A DNA stretch of 64,000 nt. Origin: Acephala macrosclerotiorum. Its lineage: Eukaryota > Ascomycota > Leotiomycetes > Helotiales > Mollisiaceae. Below the pieces are notes generated by a model that saw only the letters and a list, made by a program, of their open reading frames with translations, made no database searches and was not told where the DNA came from. The translations under genes were made by a program, and so were the position numbers. This document shows positions 1-10,900 of this stretch, one piece after another; position 1 is the first letter of the stretch, and the number at the start of each line of letters is the position of its first letter. The stretch is taken from contig MU119205.1 in NCBI GenBank assembly GCA_014904845.1, forward strand, positions 806,001 to 870,000, read 5' to 3'.

Positions 1-480
1 CCTCGCCTTGTTCCCGATCCTCCTCCTCAGCCCCAAACTGAAGCTTGGTGATGTAACCTTCACCATCAATAGTGAGGCGCTCGGGGGTGTTCTTGAAAAG
101 CCGAAACCACAGATCAACGAACTCAGCTTTTCTGGTAGCCAGCTTTCCCACGGCCCTAGAATAGGCATATAGGAATTGCTTGACCACCTCTATGCAAGAG
201 GTTATGGCAATATCCGATCCGCCGTGCTCACGAGGCAATCTCAACGGGAGATTCTATGAGAATCTCATCAAGTCCTGGCGTAACGTGCTACTTCTCTCGC
301 TGTTTCGATCGCTGATGACCTAGCCTGCTAGAGATGTCAGCGTTCATCAAAGAGTACCAGGACCGTGGTGCTTTATCTCCATCCACCACTACACCATCCT
401 CATCCAGTCGAAAGTTCTTGCCTCTTGCCCGCTAGGTGAAGCACATTTCTGCGGCTGATAGGGTTTTCGATGCGCGTGTT
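1..480 (-). pseudogene. Decayed coding remnant, unidentified
   Basis: Reading the minus strand gives two long protein-like stretches in different frames. One runs from about 450 to 285 and contains the string VVVDGDKAPRSWYSLMNAD. The other runs from about 260 to the window edge and contains KLATRKAEFVDLWFRLFKN. They are separated by TAG and TGA codons and a frame change near 235-270. The amino-acid composition looks like a folded protein, not random translation, but I recognise no family. The remnant continues off the left edge. It could instead be two exons of a living gene with an intron ending near 265, where a CATAG acceptor-like string occurs. Function is unknown. Confidence 0.3.
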
Positions 481-1189
481 GAGGCAGTTCTCCTCTCTAA
501 TAGATCGGCAGAGAAGTAGATGGTAAGGATCAGCTGCTTGTGGACGGCGAATCTACACAATCGACTTCTGAATTCCACCGTCAGCTAAATGGCAACTACA
601 GATGGAAATTCGAGGCCTTCTTGAGAGCCATGTACCTCGAGCTCGGCCTCGTGGAGATCTATAAGGAAGACATTAGATTGCTAATTGGTAATATCTCACT
701 CGGGCCGAGGAGCAGTTTTAAGTCTTGCTCAGGACCAAGAAGGGCCATTGCACTCCAGCGTACATCTTCCGATTGAGAGACTTCAACCTTGGAATGACTT
801 CAGCATCTGAAAGGCTATTGGGTCGACTCCTTCATTGGTGGAGGGCGTTCTAGAACAATATTGAACTACTTTTCGCGAATATTTGGAACTCGCATTACAA
901 CCCTTCCATGGCGGAACGATACTCACTTGAGGGGTTTGATTCGCTATCGCTTCCTCAAAGCTTGTTTCTGGCGAGAACAACACTTGACTCTGGCGCATCA
1001 TCTGAGGTCTCGTCAGTCACACTAGCAACAGATATGCATACCTGCCGGACTTCACAAATGGAATGCGAGAGCGGAGTTATTTGTTCAAAGTGTTCAAAGA
1101 AATGGCCTCTGGCCGTGCTGCAGCTATCCTACGCTAATCGCTTCATGAGATCAAAGCTTACGGCCTGTCTTTAAATATCAGTTCAAAGA
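481..1189. other. Non-coding or heavily decayed stretch
   Basis: Short open stretches occur on both strands (for example + 540-776 and - 783-1001), but none has a convincing start, splice structure or recognisable motif. It probably continues the decayed material on either side. Confidence 0.3.
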
Positions 1190-1576
1190 CTAAAAGGCGT
1201 GTTCTAGGGCTCTTACCTTTGTTTCAAAAAGACCCCTCTGCAGCCTGCCAGTCTCTGCCAGTCTCCGCCAACCGCCAACCAAGCCGCTCAAACCCCACCG
1301 TATTGCCTGAGGAATGACGCCGTACATGCCATGTGCGTTGGCATAAGGCATTGCTTGACTAGCAAGATGCTTATGCATTGCTGGCATCATAAGGAGCCGT
1401 CGAAGCCGAGCTACCAAGGTCGTGGGTACACCAGCGACACTCGCGAGAGTAACTACAGGACTACCAAAAGACATCTTAGCTAATACCTTGGCCATCTCGC
1501 TGGGGAGATTAGCAGATGCAATGTAGTTGTATGGGTTCTTCTCTATCAGGGTGTCTAGCCCCGACGCTCAATTATT
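1190..1576 (-). pseudogene. Coding-like fragment, unidentified
   Basis: On the minus strand an open frame of about 125 codons runs from about 1570 to a stop at 1190. It contains NPYNYIASANLPSEMAKVLA and, further on, an Arg/Leu/Met-rich segment. The part upstream of the only good Met (1495) still reads like protein, so the fragment probably lacks its true start or begins at a splice acceptor. No family is recognised. It may belong to the same decayed gene as the remnant at 1-480. It could also be chance, because long GC-rich shadows occur here. Confidence 0.25.
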
Positions 1577-1985
1577 GGCCCTGACCCTACAAAGACGAGG
1601 CCAAGTACAGAGAAGCATAGCATGGTACTAGTTCAAGAACTTCACCTCCTCATCGGCCTTCGCAATCTCTGGTGCCTTTCTCTGCTTCCCAGCTTCCTCC
1701 TTGCGCTTATTCTTATCGCTGCGGTTGCCAGTGGCTCGCGCATCTTCAAGGGCAGCCTCGGAATTGCCGGCGGTTTGAGGGTCTTGAAGGATAGTCATAT
1801 TTGTGGGCGAATTGCTGGTATCGGTAGCTTGAGGCTCCTCAATCGTAGTCATGTTTGAAGAGGAGTTTTCGGATGGTTGAGGGTTCAGTGTGGTACGTAT
1901 CGCCTCAGTACCGCGAAGGGAGAAGTTATACTCAACAAAGTGTGTACTCTACAAGGACTTCAACAGACGAGGCCGTGGGTTGTGC

Positions 1986-3712
1986 CTACTTTGAGGACTC
2001 GCCACCACTCTTCTTGTTGCAGTCAGCAACCTCATGCTCTCTCTTGGACTTCTTGAGGACTTGTTGAAGTTCCTCATTGTCATCGTCCTGGTCAATGTCC
2101 AGGTGAGACTCGACAAGAGCTTCCTGCAAGGCCTCATCGTCGTGTACTTCTTGGGTGGAGTCGATGAGTGCCTGCTGCAACGCCTCATTCTCGTCATCGT
2201 CCATCTCAACCTCGGACTCGACTTCGGCTTCGCTCCCAGGAGGTAGGGACAGGCTTGAGTCCGAAGAATTTTCATACCCCTGGGCGTCTACACTGCTTTC
2301 TCTGATATCTTGTGCGGGCTCCTTGCCTTTACCATTTGCAGTGTTGCTATTGGAGGGCTTGGATTGAGGACGACCTACTCGGGATCTAGAGGCATGGTCT
2401 CTTGCGGCCTTCTTCGCATCTTTGTCGGCCTTCTTCGACTCCATCAGGATTTTCCTCGCCGCATCGTTGGTAAATTTGTCAAGTCTAATAATGAATTAGA
2501 AAACACTCCTATGAGGCGAATTCGCATAACTGGGACTTACTGAGTTTTCAGCGCTTTGGCAGTCCTTGACTCGAAGTCATGAGCTGTAGCAACTGGACGG
2601 CTAGCTGTCACAACCGTCTCCTTACCCTTCTTATATTGGGTAACGGCCGTCAAATCATGTTGGTTGAAATGACGGCCTCGCATTTGGCCGTTGAATCGGT
2701 CAGCGACATCTCCCCAATTGACCTGAGAATATCGGCCATCTACGGTTGGCAAATGCTCATTGAGAAGTTGGTACAGAAGCTCTTCCTCCGCAACGGTCCA
2801 CTGCCATCTCGAATCGCCCTCAGCTCCAAGCTTTCTGTGCAAGATTTGGTATCTCCATTTGTTAAGACGGTCAATCCATCTCTGTGAGGACCACAAGAAA
2901 CCTGGCTTAATCTTGAGATAGTCATAGACTACTGGTGAGGCCGGAATCCATCTTCTCTGGGTCTTTGGACCGTTGTCTTCTGGATCAAGCATTTCCGCCT
3001 TAAAGGTTAAAGTGAGGAGGCTAGGGTTTTCGTTGTTGACCTCCGCTCTGATCCTACGGTCATGCGAGCTACCGTCGTCGACAATTCGAGTGTTCTTGGG
3101 CATTACAGGGGCATTTTCTGTCCGCTTACGCTTCAAAGGGAGGACAACGCGGTTCCCAGATGTCTTGACCTACGAAAGGACGTCAGCCCGTGCTAGTGAA
3201 CAAGAGTTAGGACTTACTTTTGGCTCGTTTTCCAAGTTATCTTCTTCCCCACCTTCCGGTTCATCATCTTCAGCCATGGCCACGTCCTGGTCCGTGGCTT
3301 CATCGGGCTCTTCTAGTCCATATTCGAAAGGTAGCCCATTCTCCACAAAGTCCCGAAATGCAGTACGAGCGTCGTCAATTGCCTCCTGGGATGGGAAACT
3401 CGTCGTACCACGAACACTTGGTGGAGTAATCGTATCGAACACCCGAGACTCCCTTAAAACGGTGGCAGTATTGGTGTCATGAGCACTGGCGAAACGAGTT
3501 GCTATTTGGCGAAAGAGTTCATTGTTTTCGGTCATGGTAATGATATCCTCTACAATCACTTCCTCGATGGCATTGAGCCCTTGTTGACGGACAACCTGTG
3601 CAGCCGGTACGGTGGCAAGGCGGTGGAGAACGCCATTCATGACGCGTCTCAAGGACTCAGCATCGTCCCATTCGATGCCGAAGAGGGCTGAATGTTTATC
3701 GAAGTCAGCCAT
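1986..3712 (-). CDS. Gene A: cluster-family protein with SANT-like block and three tandem UIM-like motifs
   Basis: Three exons (3712-3218, 3169-2541, 2484-1986) joined by 48- and 56-nt introns with GTAAGT donors give 540 residues; phases agree. Residues 1-110 are the family N-terminal helical block (FGIEWDDAESLRR). Residues 245-275 carry the family strings VVYDYL and LNKWR, and about 286-331 is a Myb/SANT-like block with spaced Trp (RWQWT...VNWGDVADRF). Residues 470-524 hold two textbook ubiquitin-interacting motifs (ALQQALIDSTQE, ALQEALVESHLD) and a third with Val for the core Ala. Inference: a nuclear protein that may read ubiquitin and touch DNA or histones. Function is unproven. A further open acidic stretch at 1628-1852 might be a fourth exon, but its donor (GTAGGC) is weak. 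Confidence 0.75.
2037..2201 (-). other. Tandem UIM-like motifs encoded in gene A
   Basis: Codons 470-524 of gene A. Each motif follows the UIM pattern: an acidic run, then hydrophobic-x-x-Ala-x-x-x-Ser-x-x-acidic. The first two match at every key position; the third has Val in place of Ala. Spacing between motifs is only about 3 residues. Confidence 0.65.
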
Positions 3713-5711
3713 TTTGTTCAGAGGGTCGAAATTCGTAAGGAGCCTAGTTCAACGTTGTGTCGAGAATCAGGTTCTGAGGCTTGGACTACTGAGGTGTCTA
3801 GAAAGTTCTTGAAGGCTTGGATGTGGTGATTCGGCGTGAGGCTTGATGGCCTCCTCAAAAGGAAGTGCAAGAGCTTTAAGTGGTCAGTAGGAATTGAGCA
3901 ATTGGGGAAGATGATGGATTCTCACCCTTGCTCAGCCTTCTTCTATCACGCCGATGTTCTTTGACAAAGACAGCAGCGACGTACCGAGGCGTGGATGGAG
4001 CAGTGGACGAGGGAATCTCAGTGCTGGCGGCGAAGTTCCTTGACTCAACAATAGAGGTGCCAGCTGCCTCCAGAAAGTCAACAAACACCTCAGGAACGAC
4101 GTAAAGGGGAGCATTGGAATCTCAAGCGATTGACTACTCGTTTGTTCTCATGTATAATAAGGGGTGTTGAACTCGGTCAGGAACTGATGGGAAAGGGGCA
4201 GTGAAGCGAACGAAGCGAATGATGGAAAGGGGAGCTGAGATGTAGGATGGGGCTGGAAGGGACGATGAAGAACCTATCAAGCCTAGGCAGGAGCTGGCTG
4301 ATGACTGAGGCAGGAAGAGCTGAGCTCTATCTGCCTTTGTTATGGTATGATGAATGATCTCTTGTTTCTGCTGGGCAAGGATTGGGGATGTGTGATGGCT
4401 GGAGGTGAACCAGACTGGACGCAGTGTCATGGCTGGAGGTGAACCAGACTGGACGCAGTGTCGCGTCAAGAACACCTCGAAAAGGAGTATGGTGATTGTG
4501 ATTGACTGCTTCTGGGGAAGGGAGCGCGAGGTATGTGGTTGAGATGGTGGGTGATGATACTGACTGTATGCCTTCTTCTTTTCCAATCCTGCCTTTGCTA
4601 TCAGCTTGCTGATTGGGTTTGGGACGATGCACGCTGTTGTCGATCCGCGCAAGAGATGGAGAGGACCTACAAAGGACTAGAAGATGTTAGTGATATTCTT
4701 GTCTGCAGACAGAGGCCTTTAATGTACCCGCATAGGTCTGGACTAGCTGTGTAGTGCAGAGCGCGCCCGGTCCGCAACAGAGCCCTGAGCAGGTTGAAGA
4801 CTTACGATAACAGCGCCTCCCGATCAACATAGGCCGCAATAACTGCGGAATATCAAGTGATGAACCAATTGATGATTGCTGATGGCTTCTGGATGAAGTT
4901 TGTTGATGTCGCAGTTCGTGGTTTGAGTTACTTTGTGCGGAAGATCGCGAGGGAGAAATTATGTGGAAGTCAGGCGAGGCTCCCAAATTCTCAAGTTGGG
5001 ACGAGACTATCTCCCCCGATTGACTTCATATCCGGCCAATCGGTGCTAATCAGCCCCGGCATCCGTTATAGCAGCTATTTTCATATGTAATTATGGTTAT
5101 GCCGTCATTTCAAATGATCATGTTCTGCTTCTTGGACTCTGTATATACTTGGAGTGTTGCAGAAACTGTCTTCCACAACAATGAGATTCCTGGTGTGTTT
5201 TAATAACTCTTCTAAAATGGTTGCAGCTGTATTCTTGCAAGCAATCCTTTCGACACTTTCACCTACGCCTAAGGTGAGATGAACATAGCAGCATCACAGA
5301 AGCAGGATTAGCTGTAGCAATCACGTTAATTACTGCTCCTGTGCTGTTATCTTTTTTAACAGTAATCTATTAGTATTTAGAGGTCGGTTTGCAATAGATT
5401 CATCTGCAATTAGCCATTATTGTGTTCTCCAGCTTTTGGATTAGTAGAAGTTGATACATTTGAGCTGAAATACATCTTGATCGGTTGATACTCTTCAAGT
5501 GAGTGGTGTTGTAAATTATGAAGTATTACGGACATAAGCACGCAGGATCTTCCACGACGGAAACAATTATTGGCAGTAAGTTATTGCTACAATGTAATAA
5601 AGTGCTCTAGTCCGACAAAGGTAATTGAGAAGTATACCAAGCGTGCTCGGCGTGGCCAGTAATTTCTGCAATGCGAATGTCCCATTACCTGCTGGCTAGT
5701 ATCCCTCCCAC
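3713..5711. other. Intergenic, A to B
   Basis: About 2 kb with no supported gene. It holds the upstream region of gene A, a perfect 34-bp tandem duplication (4395-4462), and a short protein-like minus-strand stretch at 3880-4110 (VFVDFLEAAGTSIVESRNF) with no partner exons that I could find. From 5100 to 5700 it is AT-leaning and featureless. Confidence 0.5.
4395..4462. repeat. Perfect 34-bp tandem duplication
   Basis: The 34-mer beginning ATGGCTGGAGGTGAACCAGA occurs twice back to back at 4395-4428 and 4429-4462 with no mismatch. It looks like a recent slippage or unequal-exchange event in the promoter-side spacer of gene A. Confidence 0.9.
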
Positions 5712-7223
5712 TTAGTCCACGTAATCGCTGTCCAAAGAGTCAGCCCTCCTCTTCCTTCCTCCTCCTGGGCGCTTCTTCGGCACTCCTGACAGGCCCATGG
5801 TTGACATCCGAGACTCGAGTCCTTCTTGCTTAATGGGCTTGTCAGGCTTCTTCTTGTGTGGAATTGGTGTAGAGAGCAGGTCATTGGCTGTACCATAGGG
5901 GGAATTCTTCTGCTTCTTCAGAGCAGGTCGTGGGGTTGAGCTTATCGTAGGAGACTTTGGTGCCTTAACAACGGGTATCCTTGAGCCTGTGAAGAGACTG
6001 GATTGATCAACTCTAAAGTCCGTCATCTCGCCTCCCTTCAGGCCTGGCTTAGGAGGTCGTTGACGAGCTGGTGTGACGGCCAAATCTTGGGTCTTGCCAC
6101 GGGAAACTGATTTCATGCCCATTGGAGCTTCATTCCATAGCTTCGGCTCCGGGAGATCATCAACGAAGCGAACTGATTTTTTGCTTGTAATCTTTGGAGG
6201 TGTTGTCGTGTATCGCGCCAGCCACTTCATCGAAGGCTCGTTAGAAACATCGCCAAAATCCATTTCGTCATCTCCCATGTCGTACATATCATGAATTTCT
6301 CCAAAGCTTCCAGTGTTAGCGACGATAGTTCCCTCGAGTTTACGTTTCTTAGGGGTAACGAGGAGTTGTTCAGTGTCTGGAAGGTTGGCTGGAAGCTCCT
6401 CCCAAACTTCTTTGTTTCTGAGCTGCAAAGAAATCAGTAATCTCTCTCATCACTTAAAGACTAGGACTCGTACATGGCCAGATCTAGTCCTACCCTGAAT
6501 CTTTGGAACCTCCTTAAAGATGTTCTGAAGCACGATCAGCGCAAGTAATACCAAGGGACAAGGTCAAGGACATACCACTTCTTCCTCGGTGTCATCATCA
6601 TCCAAGTCATCATCATCAGAATCTTCATTCTCCGTTGGGACGTCCTGTTGGTTGACAAAATCATCCTCTCTGATATACTGGACCTCATATGTCGCCATGC
6701 GCCTCCGCTTGTCTTCGAGTGTCTTTCGCGGAGCCCTCCTACTGCCACCAGCTTCACCCATCTCTTCATCTTCAGTATCCTCATCCCGATCTTTCTCGCT
6801 GTTCCAACCTGCGCCTCGGAATGCCTTCCACTCCTTCTTCTCCTTCTTATACTCCTGGTAGTAGGTCTTACGATAGCGAGCGTAGAATGTAGTCTTGTTT
6901 CTCAGCATCTGCATTGCATCCCAGGCTTCTCTGCTTGTTCCTTTCAAGTGGCCCGCAAACCAGACGAGGATATCGTAGAGAAGATAGTTGCCCTTGGTCT
7001 CTCGAAGTAATCGCTGGACGCTCACGCGCTGATGTCGATGGAGGCGCTGCCAGCGGTTCTGCAAGGTGACGTTTGGCTTTCGACCAATATGCTCCGCAAC
7101 CATGGCCATGACGCGCCGGATCTGTCTCCCATGCTTGTAGTCAAGGCCAGCCAGGAAGCGCCATGGCGCTTCAATGGATGTCTCGTTGACGTTCTGGCCC
7201 CAGGGGAGCTTGTTAGAATTCAT
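5712..7223 (-). CDS. Gene B: cluster-family protein with RVxF-like motif and basic C-terminus
   Basis: Exons 7223-6576, 6524-6474 and 6422-5712 with introns of 51 nt each give 469 residues. The middle exon was placed by phase: the GTACGA donor at 6473 is the only one that keeps the third exon open. The N-terminus (residues 20-125) is the family block (FLAGLDYKHGRQIRRV). A highly acidic run (EDSDDDDLDDDDTEEE) follows near 200-215. The C-terminal half is basic and disordered and includes PKKRKLE, a nuclear-localisation-like string near 257, KKSVRF at 314-319 (PP1 RVxF pattern), and a basic end (KKRPGGGRKRRAD). No SANT block is seen. Probably nuclear; function unknown. Confidence 0.75.
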
Positions 7224-8416
7224 GATGGGGAACTTGATTGCGATCTCGAATTCGATGGTGTAAGGTAATTGAAAAGAAATTGTTGGAGTTGATCAGTCTT
7301 GCGATAGTATTGTTCTGGGGTTGCGCGCGCTCGCTAAGATTTTTGTATTCGGCCTTGAGAAATATCGTCACGTTAAAGGAAACTTTTACGCGCAGCGTCT
7401 GCTGTACTTGCACGCAATATCAAGGCGATGAGGAAAACAGCGTCCTTAGACAATTCGAACCTCTTCAATCACCAAAAGATTTCTTTTAGAAATACATACA
7501 CTCAACAGGATGTCTAATCTCTACCTTCCGTCACTACTAGTGCCTTGGATAGCATCAAGAGCGAGAAAGTTGACAGCAATAGCAGACAATGCCAACAACA
7601 AAACAACGCACAAGATGTTTAGGAGACGGGAGGATTCTAACAGAATATTAGGTAAAGGCTTCTGCAAAGACGATCGCCCCAAGATCCCAATTCGGCGGCG
7701 CTCTATAGCACTTGGTATATCGAATGGAGTTGCAAGACGAGATGGTACTCTGGGTTCCCGTCAGAGAGTCAAAGAAGAGCGGCAATGAGAGGAAGGAGGT
7801 AGCCTGTCTCTACGAGGAAAGCACTACTGAATGGCAGTTGTTGTTAAAAAGGGTAAACTCTCTCGTTCCTTCCTCTATTGAACCTTCACTGCAGATTGCT
7901 ACTAGAGTACTGATAGTTCTTGAGTCTTGGGTGCCCGAGTTCAGAATACACCACCAAGTACCATTCGTACCCTACACATCCGTTATTCTCCTCTCAGGCT
8001 CGAAATTTCACTGCCTTCCCATATATATTCGCTTGATAAGCAAAAATTTACACAGCTACTATAAGTGCTCTTGATTCTTCTTGGGGTTACTACGGGGGCA
8101 TAACCTATTTTGGAGGGGTGAAATATCACTAATAATCCGTTGTAGAAAGCTTGAAGAATGGGCAAAAAGCAGCAATTTGACTTATGCTTCTAGCAAGGAG
8201 AGCGAAACCCCTTAGTAGTCTACAGTACTCGTAACATCAGAAAATTTGTGAGGCCGTCTTCGCAGCTCTATGTAGGAAAGAAAGCGACCAACCTCCAAGC
8301 TGTCTCGGCTTTAGACTTGTTGAGGAAGCCAAATTGCAAGCTACCTTCCTCTATGCTCCGTCTTCAAAACCTCGTAGCTTAGTCCCATTCATCTTTTCCT
8401 CACCTCCACAGTTCTC
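7224..8416. other. Intergenic, B to C
   Basis: Upstream region of B and 3-prime flank of C. Open stretches here (for example + 7510-8074) are short, out of family and without splice logic. I see no gene. Confidence 0.5.
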
Positions 8417-10020
8417 TTACAAGGTCTTATCTTCCTCTACCTTAGCACCACCAAACTCATTCTTGTCACTGTTATCTGCGCCTAAAGACATGTCTCCTTC
8501 TGCATCCACATCGGGGTCCATCTCGCCCTCTGCACCTATACAAGAGTCTGTCTCAGCCAGTGCGTCTCCCTTGGCGTCAGCGTCAGCAAACTGGCTCACA
8601 CCAGACGCGTCATCGGACCAGTTGTCGTATTCGATGAAGTCATTTTGATAGCCCTCACTATTATATGTCTTTAGTCGATCTTGTTCGTTGTTGATACGCT
8701 TGGCGGGAGGTAGGTAAGACTCGGCGTCCTCTGGAGGCCGCTTGCTCAACTTTGGTCGCGACTCCACCTGTTGATTATTAGTATTAGATCCTAGAAGAGT
8801 ATGTAATGAAGACTTACTGTAGCGCTGAATCCTCCATGTGCCTCTACTAGCGAATTGGCCAAAGCCTGCTGGAATTGTCTCTCCTCCTCGTCAATGGCTG
8901 CCTGGACTGCAAGAGAAAGGCCAAAGTCAGATCTTACTTCACGCTCTTTCTCAAGTTGTTGATCCGCGAAATCGAAATTTCTGTTCAATGCCGCCATGTC
9001 AGAAGCATATGCAACAGGGTGACCATGTGTCGACTGAGCAGGCTTAGCTGTTGACTGGGCAGGCTTAGCTGTTGACTGGGCAGCTTTAGCCGCACGCTTG
9101 CGATAGTAGGAGCTCGACGACAAGTCAACCCATCTAGGTTGAATTTGTCCCCTACCCCCCATCTTAAAGGCTGGCGGCTGGTTTTGCAGACTCAATGCCA
9201 TCAAACGGTCTCCATCCACCTGTGAGATGCGATTGAGGGCAGAAAGGTTGGCTGTTTGACCCGCTGCCAAATGAGAAAGGGACGATACAGCACTTTGTGA
9301 TGTAAGTGAGGTTGCCCCATAAGCAGAATTTGGCATTTGGCCGTATGGTGAAGAGTATGTTGATTGGCCTTTATGGAAGAAGGATTGGTTGAAGTAATCT
9401 GGAGTCGGTTGTCCGGTTTTGGGAAGGCCTATCATATTCACTTGAGGTTCTGTAGCAGGAACGCGTAGTGCAAGTGATGGTGCTTCCTCTCTAGACTTCT
9501 CAGAATGAACTTTGGAAGATGGCGAATCACCAGTATTGTCCGTCATACCATTAAGGCTGAGAGCCTCCTGACCATCGTCCGTACTGTGAAGCGTACTCAG
9601 AGCTGTTGCTCGGGGCTGGTTCGATCCGTTCGCGTTGCTGGATACTGTCGTTGATGGACCTGTGTGGCGAGCAGGTTGTGGCGTAATCAGGAGAGAAGTG
9701 ATCGGTTGTGTCAATGGGACCTGTATATTCTCGACGTGACGCTCCATAGCCTTCACTATCGCTAAGAGTTGAGATGGCTTTCGCATTCTTGGAGCATTCA
9801 AGAGATCCTTGACCAATTGATGCCATGTTTCGTCAACCTCCGCATGGGCTCTGATGACCTCGAGGGTTACGAGCTGCTGGTTGGTTAAGCCATAAAGATA
9901 CGCACTGTTGCTGCTCCGGCCTCCAGCCCACCAGTATCTGCCAGCAAGTACCATGCGACGCATAGACATCTTCTCTTCCGTGTCATAACCAGCGAAGAAC
10001 CCTTGTGTTTGCGGTGCCAT
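8417..10020 (-). CDS. Gene C: cluster-family protein with one UIM-like motif
   Basis: Two exons (10020-8818, 8767-8417) and a 50-nt intron with a GTAAGT donor give 517 residues. The start is chosen because FFAGYDTEEKMSMRR follows at once, as in the other members. Residues 1-105 are the family block. The middle is Ser/Gln/Thr-rich and disordered, with a short repeat AKPAQST near 337-355. Residues 377-393 form a good UIM (RQFQQALANSLVEAHG) immediately before the intron. Exon 2 carries SKRPPEDAESYLPPAKR and then an acidic Asp/Ala repeat tail. No SANT block is visible, so C may be a shortened form. Inference: ubiquitin-binding nuclear protein; function unknown. Confidence 0.72.
9030..9090 (-). 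repeat. 21-bp imperfect coding repeat in gene C
   Basis: Two to three copies of a 21-bp unit (TGTTGACTGGGCAGGCTTAGC on the + strand) encode repeated A-K-P-A-Q-S-T. The third copy is partial (A-A-Q-S-T). Confidence 0.75.
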
Positions 10021-10900
10021 GATGTTAGGGAGTTTGGGAGATGCCGTCGATCAGTCGAGGATTCTGGAGTGATCGAAGGGGAAGGTGCGAACGAGAGCTC
10101 CAACTGTTAGCTGTGGCCTCAACAAAGGAAGAAGTGTCAACTTACAAGCTCCAAAGCCTCTGCAGATGCAAATATTTTTTTAACGTTTGGAACTGATAGG
10201 TGGAAGTAATGCATTGACCATTGGAAATGTCAATAAAGCAAAGGAATTAACATGCCAGAAGTTCAATGCCAAATGAAAGCCTTCAAGTTGGTAGAGAGTT
10301 TGATCTCAGCGGCTCGAGATTAACTATTCTGTCCCTGCTGTCACTTTAACACGATGCGGATGAACATTGAGCGATGATAAACATCGGACATGTTGGGGTG
10401 GGGGTGTGACACGTGACTTCTCGCTTCGCTCCTTAGCCCTCGCGTAGCGTCGTTTGCCCCCCTTTACCCGTAGCTGATCCGAATTGATACTAGTGGACCA
10501 CTGAGAACCCCTGCCTTGCATACGCTCGACATAACCAAGAGCATTCCACTACATATCAAATTCTGGGAGTCGCAACCGTTGCCCTCGAAGACTATCATCT
10601 TCCTAATACCTTTGAACCTTTCTTTCTCCGTTCTCCTTAATCGGTTCCTAGGCGAGTTTGCGCCTCTGAAGGGTCTGATATATATACCGACTCTTCCACC
10701 CGCGGAAGCCCTGCACTTCGATCATACCTTCGACTCTCTACGCAAAAAAATCTTCGAGTCTTGGGTACCGTCATCTTGTCAGACTTTCCCTAGCGAGGAG
10801 CCCTTTCCGCGATCTCGAAAGCGCGTTCCAAATTGGGATCTCAATTACTATAACGCTGTCCTCAAGGCCACAACGCAGCGAAGGATTGGGCCCCTATAAG
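10021..10900. promoter_or_regulatory. Shared upstream region between divergent C and D
   Basis: 880 bp separate the start of C (minus) from the former start of D (plus). An open stretch at + 10516-10899 shows no family features and probably lies in the D leader. No specific promoter element could be assigned. Confidence 0.4.

Noticed and set aside
1622..2444. Several overlapping + strand frames rich in Leu/Ser
   Set aside because: They are antisense shadows of the acidic, Gln/Ser-rich tail of gene A.
10516..10899. 127-codon + strand frame before gene D
   Set aside because: No family features; it lies between the divergent starts of C and D and is better explained as leader or promoter sequence.
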